Shown here: positions 20,739 to 32,024 of the stretch, in pieces | Position numbering within the stretch: the stretch's first letter is position 1 | Layout: each line of letters starts with the position of its first letter | NCBI GenBank assembly: GCA_951213105.1 | Contig: OX578155.1 | Span: 31,078,857 to 31,142,856, forward strand | Length of the DNA: 64,000 nucleotides | Reading direction: 5' to 3' | Source: Amaurobius ferox | Lineage: Eukaryota > Arthropoda > Arachnida > Araneae > Amaurobiidae | The notes under the pieces: generated by a model | What the model was told of the DNA's origin: nothing | Seen by the model: only the letters and a program-made list of their open reading frames with translations | Databases searched by the model: none | Position numbers and translations under genes: made by a program

Positions 20739-22273
20739 CACTGGCTTCCAGAAGTTAAGCACAAACGGTAAAATCAACAAAAATGGAATAGAAAAGCTTT
20801 GATTAACTCAAAATTGTATATGAAGGCAGCAAATGTGTTTATGCATTAAAAAAAGCAAGAGTTATATACAAAGATGAAAAAAATATTTACTTTTCGTAAG
20901 TTATATAATGATGTCACATTTGGGTCATTAGCAAAATGATGTTTAAAGGCAAACAAACCAAACAAAACTTACATTAATATGGTATGTGACCACCTCGGAC
21001 CTTCACACAAACTTTACAAGGATTTTTCTTGCTTTCAATGAGGTAGGTGATCAGTCATCGCAGATGTGAGCAATGGCCATCCCTCCAATAGAGCAGTTTC
21101 CAACTCTCTGAGACTGGCTGGAGGAGGTAAATGTGCAGGGACCGCACGGCCGAGGGCATCCCAAAGGTTTTCAATGGAATTAAGGTCGGGGGAATACGCC
21201 GGCCACTCCATACAAGAAATGCCCCCACTTTCCAGTATTCGTCAACGATGTTAGCTCGATGGGGACGGGCATTATCGTCCATAAGGAAGAAATCAGGACC
21301 AACTGCTGCAGCGTAGAGTCTCACAATGGGGTCTCAGGACTCATACTGATACTGCGCAGGCGTCACAGAACCGTCTTTAAAGATATGCAGCTCTGTGCGA
21401 TATCCCATTGAAATCCCAGTCCACACCATGACGCTGTCACCTCTGAATGCGTGATGTTTGATGACGTTTTTGGCCTGATTGTGTGTGCCTCGTTCTCTCC
21501 AGACCCTTACACGCTTATCATCAGATTCCAGGGCAAATCTGAACTCGTCCGTGAACAGGACATTGCATCAATCTGAGACAGTTCAATTGACATGTTGAAG
21601 ACACCACTTTAATCTCCCCCCTCTGGCTTGGACGGTTAGTGGAACACAAAAACGTGGTACTCAGGCGTACAGTCCTTTCACGTGGAGCCTTCGGCGTACA
21701 GTACTTGCAGATATTGTTTTACCTAATGCCGCTGCAAATATGGATGCAACAGTTCTGGAAGTCGCTCATTGATTCCGCTTGGCTACTATAGACCTACCGA
21801 TTATCAGAGGGGGTGGTAACCCTTGGATGATCGGGCACAGGTCTCCAGACAACTGTTTGGGATTGTTTCCATAATCGAGAAATAGTGGAAATTGAATGAT
21901 CAACTCCAAAGAAAATAGCGACATCTTTGATTGACTGTCCTGCTTCAATGCTTCCGACAGCACGCCAGCGCTCACTATCTGTCATTCGTCTTCTTTCAGC
22001 CATAGAAACACGATTATCATAAAAAATAATCCTACAGAAGTTATAAACATTTCATATCAGCATTTAAATGCACCTCCTCAAACCCTTCAGAATGCTGACG
22101 TCTTCAACGCCTGCCTAATTAGCATATATCCGGACAGTCAATCGTGATTGGCTGTAACACACGATATTTGCATACTGCCATATACATCCGCAGCGATTTT
22201 CAGCCACTCGAATTCAAATACGCTTTAGAAAAATGAAAATTTGCCTCGCGTGCTTAACTTTTGGAAATCAGTG
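20739..22273 (-). mobile_element. Tc1-like transposon, 1.54 kb, with TA duplication
   Basis: Ends are CACTGGCTTCCAGAAGTTAA and, reversed from 22273, CACTGATTTCCAAAAGTTAA. TA flanks both sides (20737-20738, 22274-22275). Removing the element rejoins two halves of a family A repeat in register, which fixes its boundaries to the base. Confidence 0.95.
21035..22003 (-). pseudogene. Tc1 transposase (DDE), frame-broken
   Basis: The start at 22003 gives MAERRRMTDSERW and a helix-turn-helix (SIKDVAIFFGVDHSISTISR). Downstream, in other frames, lie LFTDEFRFALESDDKR (first Asp), FFLMDDNARPHRA (second Asp) and WPAYSPDLNSIENLWDAL (Glu). All three catalytic residues survive, but frame changes, for example between 21240 and 21190 and in 21330-21790, and a stop near 21335 prevent one continuous protein. 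Length and motif order are those of a normal Tc1 transposase of about 320-340 residues. Confidence 0.9.
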
Positions 22274-22484
22274 TATTTGTACAAAATTTTATTTGAAATG
22301 CATAATTCTTTCGTGAGATATTGCTTCCACAGACTCACGGATATACACACCGGCATCAATGGTACAATGGTCGATTTGAGTTCAGTGATGCTTGAAACAT
22401 GCTTGTCTGTCAAAAACTCAACTTCGCATTTTTGACCCTGTAACAATACTTTCTCTATACACTGTATTAGGTATATAGGGAAAG
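22274..22484 (+). repeat. Repeat family A, right piece of the split copy
   Basis: Continues the copy started at 20556: 'tacaaaattttatttgaaat', a CACAGACTCACGGATA block, 'gatgcttgaaacatgct', and the terminal hairpin CTTTCTCTATAC...GTATATAGGGAAAG. Confidence 0.82.
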
Positions 22485-22498
22485 TAAGAATGTGTTAT

Positions 22499-23345
22499 AA
22501 AAAATCTGATGTGGGCAGCACATGACTTTCCTTATACGAGTATAATGCAATAAATTTACTACTTTCACAGTAAAAAAAAATAGATTATTTTTATAGTAGA
22601 TATTTATATTCTTTCCAAGATATTGAATTTTCGTCAATGAGTCGTCATTTTCATTAATTTAGCGTCATTTTAATCCATTTGGTGAGTTTTTCATTAATTT
22701 AGCAACATTTTAAAATGTCGCCAAGTTGGCGACATTCCACTAAATTCGTCGCCAAAATCTCGCCAAGCGTTATGGACGGAGAAATAAGTTATTCTTACAG
22801 CAGATAAATGACTATTGACGTTCAAACACAAAAGTATTACTCGAAGTATCTTTTTTCATGAATGGAACAAGCTAGATACACGAAAATGATGTCACTAAAT
22901 TTATCGCATGGTATTACATATGAAAAGTGACCATGTTTCTCAATAGGAAATATATATTTTTTTTTATATGACTTTTCGATAATTTTTTTGAAAAATGTGC
23001 AATATCTCGAGAAAGGTTCATGTTAGCATTCTAAAATTCATGTCAATAGTTTTCTAATGAAAAAGTACATAAGAAATGTCTATTTGCGTAACTTTATTAG
23101 AGATTTTGATTTTTTGACGATTTTTTCAAAATTTCACTCGAAAATTTAGGGGGGTTCTAAACATTCGATTGCATATAAAAACAATGAGCTTCCAGTGTTT
23201 ACGGATTGTAATTTTTGTACCAAATTTCGTTCGAATTTGTCCATTCGTTCGTCAGTTATCGTCTCCACAGACTCAGTGACACACACAGACATCACCTCAA
23301 AAATGTTCGATTCGTGATCAGGGATGCTTGAAACGTGCTCTCGAA
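22499..23345 (-). repeat. Repeat family A, reverse copy
   Basis: Starts with TCTGATGTGGGCAGCACATG, the reverse complement of the right end of the copy at 16083. It follows that copy backwards to 'gggatgcttgaaacgtgctc', then stops before the terminal hairpin. Confidence 0.86.
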
Positions 23346-24020
23346 AATATCAAAAGCCTTAGTAAAGTTACTTAAATAATCATTTTCTATGTAATTTTTC
23401 ATTAGAAAACGATTGACATAAATTTTAGAACGCTAGCACGAACCGTTCTCGAGATATTGCACATTTTTCAAATAAATTTATCAAAAAATTCCATAAATTT
23501 AAAAAAGTATTAACTGTTGAGAAACATGTTCACTTTTTATATGTAATATCATGCGATAAATTTGATGACATCATTCTCGTGGATCTAGCTTGTTCCATTC
23601 ATGAAAGACGATACTTTGAGTAATACTTTTGTATTTGAACGCCAATAGTCATTTATCTGCTATAAGAATAAATTATTTCTCCGTCCATAATGCTTGGCAA
23701 GATTTTGACGACGAATGTGTCGGAATGTCGCCAACTTGGCGACATTTTTAAATGTTACCAAATTAAGGAAAATCTTGTCAAATGGATAAAATAACACTAA
23801 ATCAATGAAAATAACGACTAATTGACGAAAATTCAATATCTTGAGAAAAATATAAGTATCTACTATAAGAGTAACTTATTTTGTTTTTACTGTAAAAGTA
23901 GTAAATACATTGCATTATAAGCAAAGTCATGTGCTGCCCACATCAGATTTTTTAACTGTAAAAGCAGGAAATTCATTGCATTATATAAGGAAAGTCATGT
24001 GTTGCCCACATCAGATTTTT
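23346..24020 (+). repeat. Repeat family A, forward copy, 5' truncated
   Basis: Begins inside the family at 'aaaatatcaaaagcc' and runs to two successive right ends, 'gtcatgtgctgcccacatca' (23925-23945) and 'gtcatgtgttgcccacatca' (about 23993-24012). With the preceding copy it forms an inverted repeat with arms of about 650 bp. Confidence 0.86.
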
Positions 24021-24065
24021 TTTATATATTTTGAATACGATATACACACATATATATATATAATA

Positions 24066-24607
24066 TACAGGGTGTCCCAGAAACATTGACCTCGGCTTTT
24101 ATTCCTTAAATATTGATCTTAGACATATATAATAAATTACAAAGTTGCGTAAAGAAAGGTACAGAACTTTATGAAATCGATTAAAATTTTCAAGATAATT
24201 AAATTTTAAGAAATACAAAATTTAAACTTTTATACGGTCCCTGTACAAAAACATTTACAATGAGTAAAATTTGCCCCATACATTAATAAGGTGATGTACA
24301 AAATTTCAGCATTTCATCGTAAAAAGTCCCAGAGATATGAAAAGACAAAAATGCTGACTTAAACCACTTTTCGATGCATCGACATGGGTTTTCAGAAGGA
24401 AAAAAGCATGTCGACAGATCGCGTTTCAGGGATCATACACAAATTACGAAAGAAAACAATGATTACATAAATAAATAATAATTTTGCTATTTATTGGTAC
24501 AAAAGTATCTGCACTGTGTTGAAATAATAACTTTACACAAAGAGTAAGCAGACAAATATCAATATATATGTAATGAAGAAACAGCTTTTAGTGTCAAATG
24601 GTAGGTA
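24066..24607 (+). mobile_element. TIR-like end CAGGGTGTCCCAGAAAC, partner not found
   Basis: TACAGGGTGTCCCAGAAACA at 24064-24083 has the look of a Tc1/mariner-type or MITE terminus preceded by TA. No inverted partner was found in the window, and the 540 bp that follow have no coding potential. It may be an element truncated by the one starting at 24610. Confidence 0.4.
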
Positions 24608-24870
24608 TACAGGGTCTTTCAAAAGTCCGTATAAACTTTAAAAATTCATTAAAAATCGAAAAATCATCGCATTGAAGTACGGTTTGTACCATAAGTATTG
24701 CCAAGATAGGATTTTTTTGACGTGAAAAAATTTTGTAGTTCCAAAAATTACCTATAGGTGGCGCTTACCCGAATACATCTTCCAGAAATATGCAAATGAG
24801 GCTGTTATAAAAGAGCTGTAGTGCTATTTAGATTCTTTATTTGATTCATTAGTAAACGGTGCAAAGAAGA

Positions 24871-24923
24871 AATTTTTGCGAGAATGTTAACTTTGAGCGA
24901 GAGTTAACATTCTCGCAAAAATT
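24871..24923. other. Perfect 22 bp hairpin, 9 nt loop
   Basis: 24871-24892 (AATTTTTGCGAGAATGTTAA plus CT) is the exact reverse complement of 24902-24923. It lies in the unpaired middle of the palindromic element, so its perfection is not explained by the element's own inverted repeats. Confidence 0.9.
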
Positions 24924-25393
24924 AGTTGTTAGTGAGGCTGTATTACGTGAGCGCAGAATCAGCATCAGATGCTTTGCGAAAATTCTGATTTAGGAAAAAT
25001 CTAAAGAAAGGAAAAGGTCCTATCACCTTTTCAGGGTTACTTAAGCTTATCACACGATTTGACACGTACAGTAAGTTATTTTAATTGTCTTTCCAATGCG
25101 TTCAGTGCCACCTATAGGTGATTTTTTAAACTACAAAATTTTTTCACGTCAAAAAAACCCCCCGTCCTACTTATGGTACAAACTACAGTGCCTAGAATAC
25201 CTAGTGTCGCGTTCGTAGGAGAAAGATGCTGAAAAACCTGTTCAAGAATTCAGGACAAATCGGGTAAAATGCGGTACAAGAGAGTAGAGCGCCATCTGTT
25301 ATCGTCAGTTGAAGTTATCTATTAGCTGGATCTATTAGTTAAATTTTTCTAGATCGTAATTTGATTATTTATTAATCGTTTTAGTACTGTTAT

Positions 25394-25914
25394 TTGTTTA
25401 CTTTCTCAACTGTTTTTGTCTGTTACTGTCAAAATCTTATATCCAATGCATTATACTCTATTAGTTTATTGCTTTGTTATTGTTTTTCATATGTTATATT
25501 TATTATTTGTTTCAAAACGTGTTTCATTTTTCAACAAAGAGTAGTTTTCATTAGTCATTATGGGGATATCATTAGTGATGATGATGATGTTAATGTGCAA
25601 TCGAAAAGTCGTAAACGGCAACGTAAATGTTTCGTGCCAGGATGTATTACTGGTTACAAATCAAGCAAAGCTAAAACATCTCTTTTTGCTGCTCTGAAAG
25701 ATCCTGAAAGGCTTAAACAATGGGAATTACCATTAATAAATTAATACCAAGACAAGATAAAGCTTTGGATGAATCTTGTGTTGTGTGTGAACTACATTTT
25801 GAACCGCACTTTGTTGAAAGACATTACAAACATATTATTCAAGGTGAAGAAATATTATTACCTAGAGGAAAACTTAGAAGAGAGGAGGATGTGAAAGTCA
25901 CAAGGTCGAACTGA
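25394..25914 (+). pseudogene. THAP-domain fragment of a P-like transposase
   Basis: A THAP zinc-binding DNA-binding domain of the type found at the N-terminus of P transposases and THAP9/THAP12. The N-terminal half contains KCFVPGC followed by DPERLKQWEL; after a frame change at about 25725-25745 the second half has CVVCELHFEPHFVER, giving the C2CH order C-x4-C ... C-x2-H. The frame closes at 25914, shortly after the domain (ILLPRGK). Upstream, 25394-25550 is low-complexity and probably intron or leader; a CAACAAAG acceptor-like site lies near 25535-25542. No RNase H or insertion domain follows. Confidence 0.82.
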
Positions 25915-26451
25915 CAAAAACATTATTGAAATTTTACTTAATAACCAGACTTCATTTTTATATTAAAAGTATCAACAGAGAAAAATGTACACAAAGAAGC
26001 AAAGTAAAATTCTCAAAGATGAGTAAATGTAAATAGTGCATTTGAATAAATGAAATGCATGTAAAATATTAAAATAATGATACTTTTTTGTTATTAAAAT
26101 ATTTTTATTTTTAAATTTAGTTTTTGTCTCCTCTAAAGTAGATAATATTCTTTAAACATCTATTTTTCTGTAAGGATGTATATATCTATATTATACTGAT
26201 GATTTTTATTAGGCATTGTATCATATTAAACTTATTATGTAATATAAGGTAAGAAATTGTACCTTATCTGTAAATATTTTGTTCAATTTAATATGTCATT
26301 TATTTTCAACTGGTGCAAATTTATTGTTGAAATCATGAAATTAATTCAATAAAATTTGAATTCTAACATGTAGAAAAAAATTATTTAAAAGTTCTCAATA
26401 CGATGTCAAATTAATCGATGCAAAATTGATTTAATATATGCATATAGTTAT

Positions 26452-26580
26452 AAGATAATCAAAGATAGATGTAATGAAAAGATAATCAAGATAGATGTAA
26501 TGAAAAGATAATCAAGATAGATGTAATGAAAAGATAATCAAGATAGATATAATGAAAAGAGAATTAAGATAGAATATTCT
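26452..26580 (+). repeat. Minisatellite, 26 bp unit, about 4.5 copies
   Basis: The unit 'gataatcaagatagatgtaa' plus TGAAAA repeats head to tail with few changes, then decays at about 26560-26580. It lies inside the P-like element. Confidence 0.92.
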
Positions 26581-27167
26581 TATCTTAATAGTGCTATGCT
26601 ATGTATAGATATAAGGTAATCTTCAAGGATTTGCAGTAATATGCTATAGAGATGAGCTGCCAGGTAAGTTTTATTATTTATTTAGTTATAATGATGATAA
26701 ATTTGACTATATCTTTCCCAAAACATAACTCACAAAATGACTTATTTACAAAAATTTTATTCAAGTTTTATCTGAGCATTTCATTTAATTTTTTGTATAA
26801 AAGAAAGTTTATATGCATTTCTGTCTACAAATGCATTATTTAAAACAAACTTATTGTAAATTTACATTCGTTTTGTATCCCTCTCTAAGTTGTAAGATGA
26901 AATTGTATGATTCTATATATATTTATATAATTATAAAAATAACGTTTACTGACCAAATAATAATGAAATGTCTTTCAAAGTAATACTGAAAAGAGAAAAA
27001 AATTCAAAGCATCACAGACCGATGAAACAGTCTGTTTTAGTGTAAGAAAGGAATTTAAAAAATATATATATTGCATTAATATCTCCGTGTTAACTATAAT
27101 AGGAATTGTTTCTGTAGAAAAATAATTTTCCTAAAACCCTATTTTGAAGTCAAAACATATTTTAAAC

Positions 27168-27290
27168 AGATAGTTTACTTAAATTTTTTATTCCAAATGA
27201 CGTATTTTTTGCTTAAAATAGATAGTTTATTTACAGATAGTTTATTTAAATTTTTTATTCCAAATGACGTATTTTTTGCTTAAAAAAGCA
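27168..27290 (+). repeat. Direct duplication of about 66 bp
   Basis: 'ttccaaatgacgtatttttt' with flanking 'agatagttta' occurs twice in tandem, near-identical, inside the P-like element. Confidence 0.85.
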
Positions 27291-27499
27291 TAGCGTTGTC
27301 AGCTATAAGCGAGTCCGTTGGAACTGCAGCGCCATCTGTTGCATTTTCTGAATAATTCGCCCGATTTTTTCATTGAACGCGACACTAGGTATTCCAGTCG
27401 CTATAGTACAAACTGTACCTCAATGCGGTGATTTTTCGATTTTTTAAAGTTTATACGGACTTTTGAAAGACCCTGTATTATATTGAACAAGATTAATTG

Positions 27500-28145
27500 C
27501 TAATAGAGCATGGACACGAAGGTAAATAAACAACCTGCGTAGTAGAATGCGCAGAATCGTAACGACAAAAGGGCATTATTTTTACCATAGCGTGTAATGG
27601 TAAACGGACGATGATGGCCAAGAAAAATTGAAACTAAACCCATTAAACATCGAAATTTTTCTTTATGATGAAAATAAGTTATTGATAGTACTTGAATAAC
27701 AACATATATTTAAAGATTCCATTTGCTAAAGTGCACTTTAAGTGATATACGCTACTACTAAGTGCACAATAAGTGATATACACTACTACTCATTTTTACT
27801 GTGGTCACTAACTAGCATTCTATAGATGTATACATTTACTAGCAAATTCTGAAATCTATATGCGAGCGTGAAGGAAAAGATATGTAACGATTTTTCTTTA
27901 AAAAAACTCGTGTATACATTTTAATTAAAGTAAATATTTTATTTTTCGGTCAATTAAAAATATCCTTCAAACAAGATAAATTTAGTAAAATTAGAGGTTA
28001 AACGACCTTAAGTTTCTAAAATAACTGTTTTTAATACAGATATAATGAAAATTTCCGTACTGCTAGGTAAACGAGTATTTTGTTTTAGAAACGTCACGAA
28101 ACGTAAGGGCAAAATTGTCCATGTCGCCGCGTGCCCATGCTCTAT
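27500..28145 (+). repeat. 0.6 kb direct duplication, first copy
   Basis: From 'aataaacaacctgcgtagta' to 'aaacgtaagggcaaaattg' it matches 28390-28950 in order and orientation, with small indels. It has no coding potential; homology continues to 'gcccatg...tatatt' at the right edge. Confidence 0.88.
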
Positions 28146-28384
28146 ATTACACCCGTTGGGGCTTTGACTAGTGTTCTCTGATGTTTTAAAACCCCGAAGT
28201 TCGCATTGCGAACTCCTTCACCCCACCTAGCCCCCTACCAGCAGCTCGCTGAAACTCTCAAACTCTTGGGACTTAAGGGTTCGCTGACACTCCTTAATCG
28301 CCGGAGCTCGCTTAACACGCTCTTTCTTCACGGCTGCTACGCAGGCGTAATAGCCTAAGGGACTTTGACCCCACTTGCTGAAGC
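28146..28384. other. GC-rich spacer between the two copies
   Basis: About 240 bp of markedly higher GC with a short inverted pair (GAAGTTCGC...GCGAACTCC near 28196-28213). No tRNA cloverleaf, long frame or known repeat was recognised. Confidence 0.5.
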
Positions 28385-28980
28385 ATGAGCGTAATAAACA
28401 ACCTGCGTGGTGGAATGCTCAGAAACGTAAGGACAAAAGGGCATTAATTTTACTATAGCGTGTAATGGTAAACGAACGATGATGATGGCAAATAAAAATT
28501 AGAACTAAACCCATTAAACATCGAAATTTATCTTTATGATTAAAATACTTTATTTAGAATACTTGAATAACAATATATATTTAAAGATTTCATTTGTTAA
28601 AGTGCACTTGATGATTTTAAGCGAATATACAATTATTCATTTTTACCGTAGTCACTAACTAGCGTTCTAAAATTGTATACATTTACTAGCAAATTCTGTG
28701 TATATGTGAACGAGAAAAGAAATATACATAACGATTTTTCTTTAAAAAAAAACACGTGTAAATATTTTATTTTTCGGTAATTAAAAATATCTATCAAAGA
28801 AGATAAATTTAGATATATCCTACTAAAATTAGAGGTTAAATTATTATAATTTTCTAAAGTAACCGTTTTTAATACAGAAATAATGAAAACTTCACTATTG
28901 CTAAGCAGACGAGTATTTTGTTTTGGAAACGTAAGGGCAAAATTGCCAGCGTGACGTCACGGGCCCATGTTATATTGAAT
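28385..28980 (+). repeat. 0.6 kb direct duplication, second copy
   Basis: Second copy of 27500-28145, about 880 bp downstream of the first, shorter by several small deletions. It contains 'agggcattaattttactata' against 'agggcattatttttaccata' in the first. Confidence 0.88.
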
Positions 28981-30430
28981 GCGAAGTAAAGATGAGAAAG
29001 ATGCGAAGTAAAGAGTTTATATGACTCTATCTTAGGCAAATGCTCACATGCAGATGATGATGGTGTGAAGGTAGTATCTGGTTTATAAAAAAAACACTGA
29101 TAAATTATTTTTTGAAAAAAAAAAGACAAAAAATTCATTCTACTCTATATTTTCTCCTGGGTCATAAATATTAGTTAACGATGATTATAATATGATGCCT
29201 CAATGTTTGCAACCTAAAATTATATGTACTTTATATAATTAAGTGGTATTTGAAATTTGAGAAATTTTGTTCTTCCGTGACTATGCTAAATTTCAACTTT
29301 TTGACACTTTATTTAGGACTTTATAACAAACCAGTTTTAAATACAGCAAACTACTACTCCATTATGTACTCTATTTTTTTACAGAATATTTATATCTGTA
29401 GTTCAGTTGAATTTGCAGTAACAGGCACATATGCTGAATACCATGTCCAAAAAATGCCTTTCAGTTACCACATTTTAAATTAGAATATTTTATGAAGCTA
29501 CTAATAAAATGTTTTTTTTAATTCTGTAATATTTTATAAGAAGTATAACGGTTCACTATTCAGTTTTCAGAATAACCATTAATTAATTTTATTATTCAAA
29601 GTTTCGAATACACTGGTTCTGTTCCACAAATTTTTTTTTTCTGTTACTTACGGAATCCATATTTATAGAATTTATATTTTAATGCCAATCTTTTACATAA
29701 TGCCAAATAATTACTTGATACATGATTAATGCTGGAATGTTAAAACCTCATAGCAATGTAGCATTCAAACTTTTCATATTATATGGTTTAATATAATATA
29801 AAAGCGCTGAAACCTCTTTCAAGGGCGATAGCAGAATTCTAAAAAAAGTGTAAAATACATCGATGTATTTTATTGTTGATTTATGTTTATTATGGATATT
29901 ATCCAACAAGATTCATTCCTTAGGTGAATCCTCCAATGGTATTTGGAAATTGCACATCATGATTACCTAGAACATAAAAAAGGTGTAATTTTCGATTTCC
30001 TTAAACTTGTTAACCAGTTGTTTCAATTTGAATTAGTTACTTTACTATAAATTAATTTTCCATTCATAAATATTTTCAATATCTTAAGATAAATAGTAAG
30101 AATGTGCACCACCACCTTTCCATTATTTATAACTTAGAATATCAGTATTCCATAAAACACAATGTTGGGAATACCGACCTACAAACTATCCAATGTTTTC
30201 ATGTAATACTACCTACTGTAAAAAATAATAGTGTATTGCAGTCTTTGTTTTCATCCAACATAAGCTGTCTGCAGCATAAGTTTAATTTTAATACATTTAA
30301 TGATAAGGTGCAAATCAAGAAAAATTTTCTAGCTTACATCATCATACAGAAAAAAAATCCACTTTGTATTGTCAATTTGACTGGTAAACCAAACCTTATA
30401 AACTGCAGAAGAATTCAAATTTTATTACAT
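28981..30430. other. AT-rich non-coding stretch
   Basis: 1.45 kb with no supported gene. A frame starting at 30104 runs into the family C element and a SINE, so it is composite. Confidence 0.45.
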
Positions 30431-30488
30431 ACTAGCCGCCTTTGGCGACCAGCCTGTTCGGTACCCTTGAAAATTCCGACCGTGACAA

Positions 30489-30761
30489 ACTCGCTGGCGC
30501 AACCTACCAGAAAGGTGTAAGTTAACTATTTGGGCGGCCAGGAAGTGCCCCCAATTTAGAACGGAACCCTGTGGGGGAGGCATCCACAGGGACCGTACCC
30601 TCCTTCGTCTACCACTAACCTCTCGGAAGAACTTACGGACCCACATGTTTAAAGCGATCGTACTCCGCGTGAACACGGTTGCAGTTTTGGCAGTGGCGGG
30701 AATTGAACCCGGGCCTACCGAGTGCAATTCCCTCTTGCTAACCACTGGGATATCGTGCCCT
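30489..30761 (-). mobile_element. tRNA-derived SINE
   Basis: Minus-strand copy with B-box GGTTCAATTCCC (complement of 30700-30711) and family body words such as 'catccacagggaccgtaccc'. A 9 bp repeat CCGTGACAA flanks it (30480-30488, 30762-30770). The usual CAACAA tail is replaced by 'actcgctggcgcaac'. Confidence 0.85.
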
Positions 30762-30796
30762 CCGTGACAATCTCCATAACTTTCTTTTTATTCATC

Positions 30797-30962
30797 CACT
30801 TTAGACCGGAACCCAGGGGGGAGGCATCCACAGGGACCGTACCCTCCTTCCCCTACCACCAACCTCTCGGAAGGACTTACGGACCCACATGTTTAGCGTG
30901 ATCGTACTCCGCATGAATACGACGTCAGTTTTGGCAGAGGCGGGAATCGAACTCAGGCCTAA
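30797..30962 (-). mobile_element. SINE body fragment
   Basis: Matches the SINE body from 'tttagaccggaacccag' to the B-box (GAATCGAACTCAGGCCTA at about 30945-30962), but lacks the A-box half of the head and the tail. It sits 30 bp from the previous copy and in the same orientation. Confidence 0.85.
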
Positions 30963-32024
30963 AATATCCATAAATTAAAATCTCCATTTAAAATGACCAT
31001 ATGCTAAGCTCTTAATTCCATGATTTAAAATTACAAGTAATTTTCTAACCTGTCTCCATGGGAACACGTGACGTCACCGGCGGAAAAAAATCGGAACTTC
31101 CTAGAAATTTAAAATCATTAGTTCTTTAAAATTCCGATCCTGCGGTCATTTTCTATTATTTCTTGACCAGATTGGGCTTGTAAGAATCCCTGATGTTTGA
31201 GCTTTCTAAAAATGTAAATTATTAGTCGAAATTATGAGTACTTTTTACGATACCAGAATTTAAAAACCAAAGTTCATTTTTTTTTAGCCTAAAGTGACTT
31301 TTGTTTTAAAATCTTTAAAAAATATTAGAATTTGTCCCTAAGATTTAAAATAGATATATTTTTACTCGCAATTGTCTGCTCTTTCCGGTGGTGTGATTTG
31401 TTTTTTTCTACGACGTCTGGATCGTGGAGAAAAACGTGAAAAAACGATCGAAATCGCATAAAATATTAAATAACTAAAAAATTAATTCAAATTTTAAAAA
31501 TCCATTTTCACGTGTCCCCTCCCCCCCCCCTCGGGTTTCCAATTGCCAAATTTCGTAGTTCTCCGACGCGCGGTCGCTGAACGTATAGTGAATAAGACAC
31601 ACAGACAGACATGGCCTTTTATTGGAATAATGGAGTTGTGCTAGAAATGTATCATATATAATATTGATCCAAGCATAAGTGTCTTTATTTACTTTCACAG
31701 CTAGGGTTTCTGTGCTACTGGCTTTACGTCAATTTTTTTAAGCATTGACTGCAAAAATGTCCGAATGTTCACCTGCCACTTCAAATCGTATTACAGCATA
31801 AACGGGCAAATTACTGAACACACTGGGAAACAATTGGGTGTATATTATAAAGTTCAAGCTCTGTTTTCTTGTGTAGTCAGAAAATTTAAAATATTCGGCC
31901 AGGAAATAAGAAAACGGCTTTTAGAATACCCTGATAGCTATGTGACGCCTCTATATCGCCATCTAGTGCAGAGCTGTTAAACTAAAAATTAATATTATCT
32001 TGTTCGAGTTTTTTATATATAGAT

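Larger units (their letters stand above)
25185..27406 (+). mobile_element. P-like (THAP) DNA element, non-autonomous
   Basis: The ends are inverted: ACAGTGCCTAGAATACCTAG then TGTCGCGTTC on the left; on the right, reversed, GCGACTGGAATACCTAG then TGTCGCGTTC. The 8 bp TACAAACT is duplicated (25177-25184, 27407-27414), the size made by P-superfamily transposases. Both sub-termini carry GCGCCATCTG. Inside is only a THAP-domain fragment; the catalytic part is missing, so the 2.2 kb element cannot move on its own. Confidence 0.82.
24610..27475. mobile_element. Palindromic TA-flanked element hosting a P-like insertion
   Basis: Ends are CAGGGTCTTTCAAAAGTCCG and, reversed from 27475, the same 20 bases. 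TA flanks both sides (24608-24609, 27476-27477). The terminal inverted repeats run about 150 bp inward (shared 'acctataggtg', 'ttttttcacgtcaaaaa'). Without the nested element at 25185-27406 it is about 640 bp and non-coding, like a large MITE of the Tc1/mariner superfamily. Confidence 0.9.
30431..32024 (+). repeat. Repeat family C-type element with nested SINEs
   Basis: Starts ACTAGCCGCCTTTGGCGACC and ends in TTTTTTATATATAGAT, the same kind of ends as 19153-20555. It holds AGACACACAGACAGACATGG near 31593 and ATCGCCATCTAGTG at 31955. A C-run lies at about 31519-31530. Two SINE copies interrupt its first third. Confidence 0.65.

Noticed and set aside
16083..24020. Family A as a Helitron, because of hairpins near the ends
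   Set aside because: There is no TC start, no CTRR end at the expected distance from the hairpin and no A/T target signature that I can show; hairpins are at both ends.
26452..26580. A CRISPR-like array
   Set aside because: The 26 bp units are contiguous without spacers in a eukaryotic element: a plain minisatellite.
28146..28384. Bacterial transfer because of the high GC
   Set aside because: It is only 240 bp, has no frame or recognisable gene, and is flanked by eukaryotic repeats; evidence is insufficient.
30104..30520. A 138-codon frame on the plus strand
   Set aside because: Its second half is the start of a family C element and a SINE; the first half has no domain or coding character.
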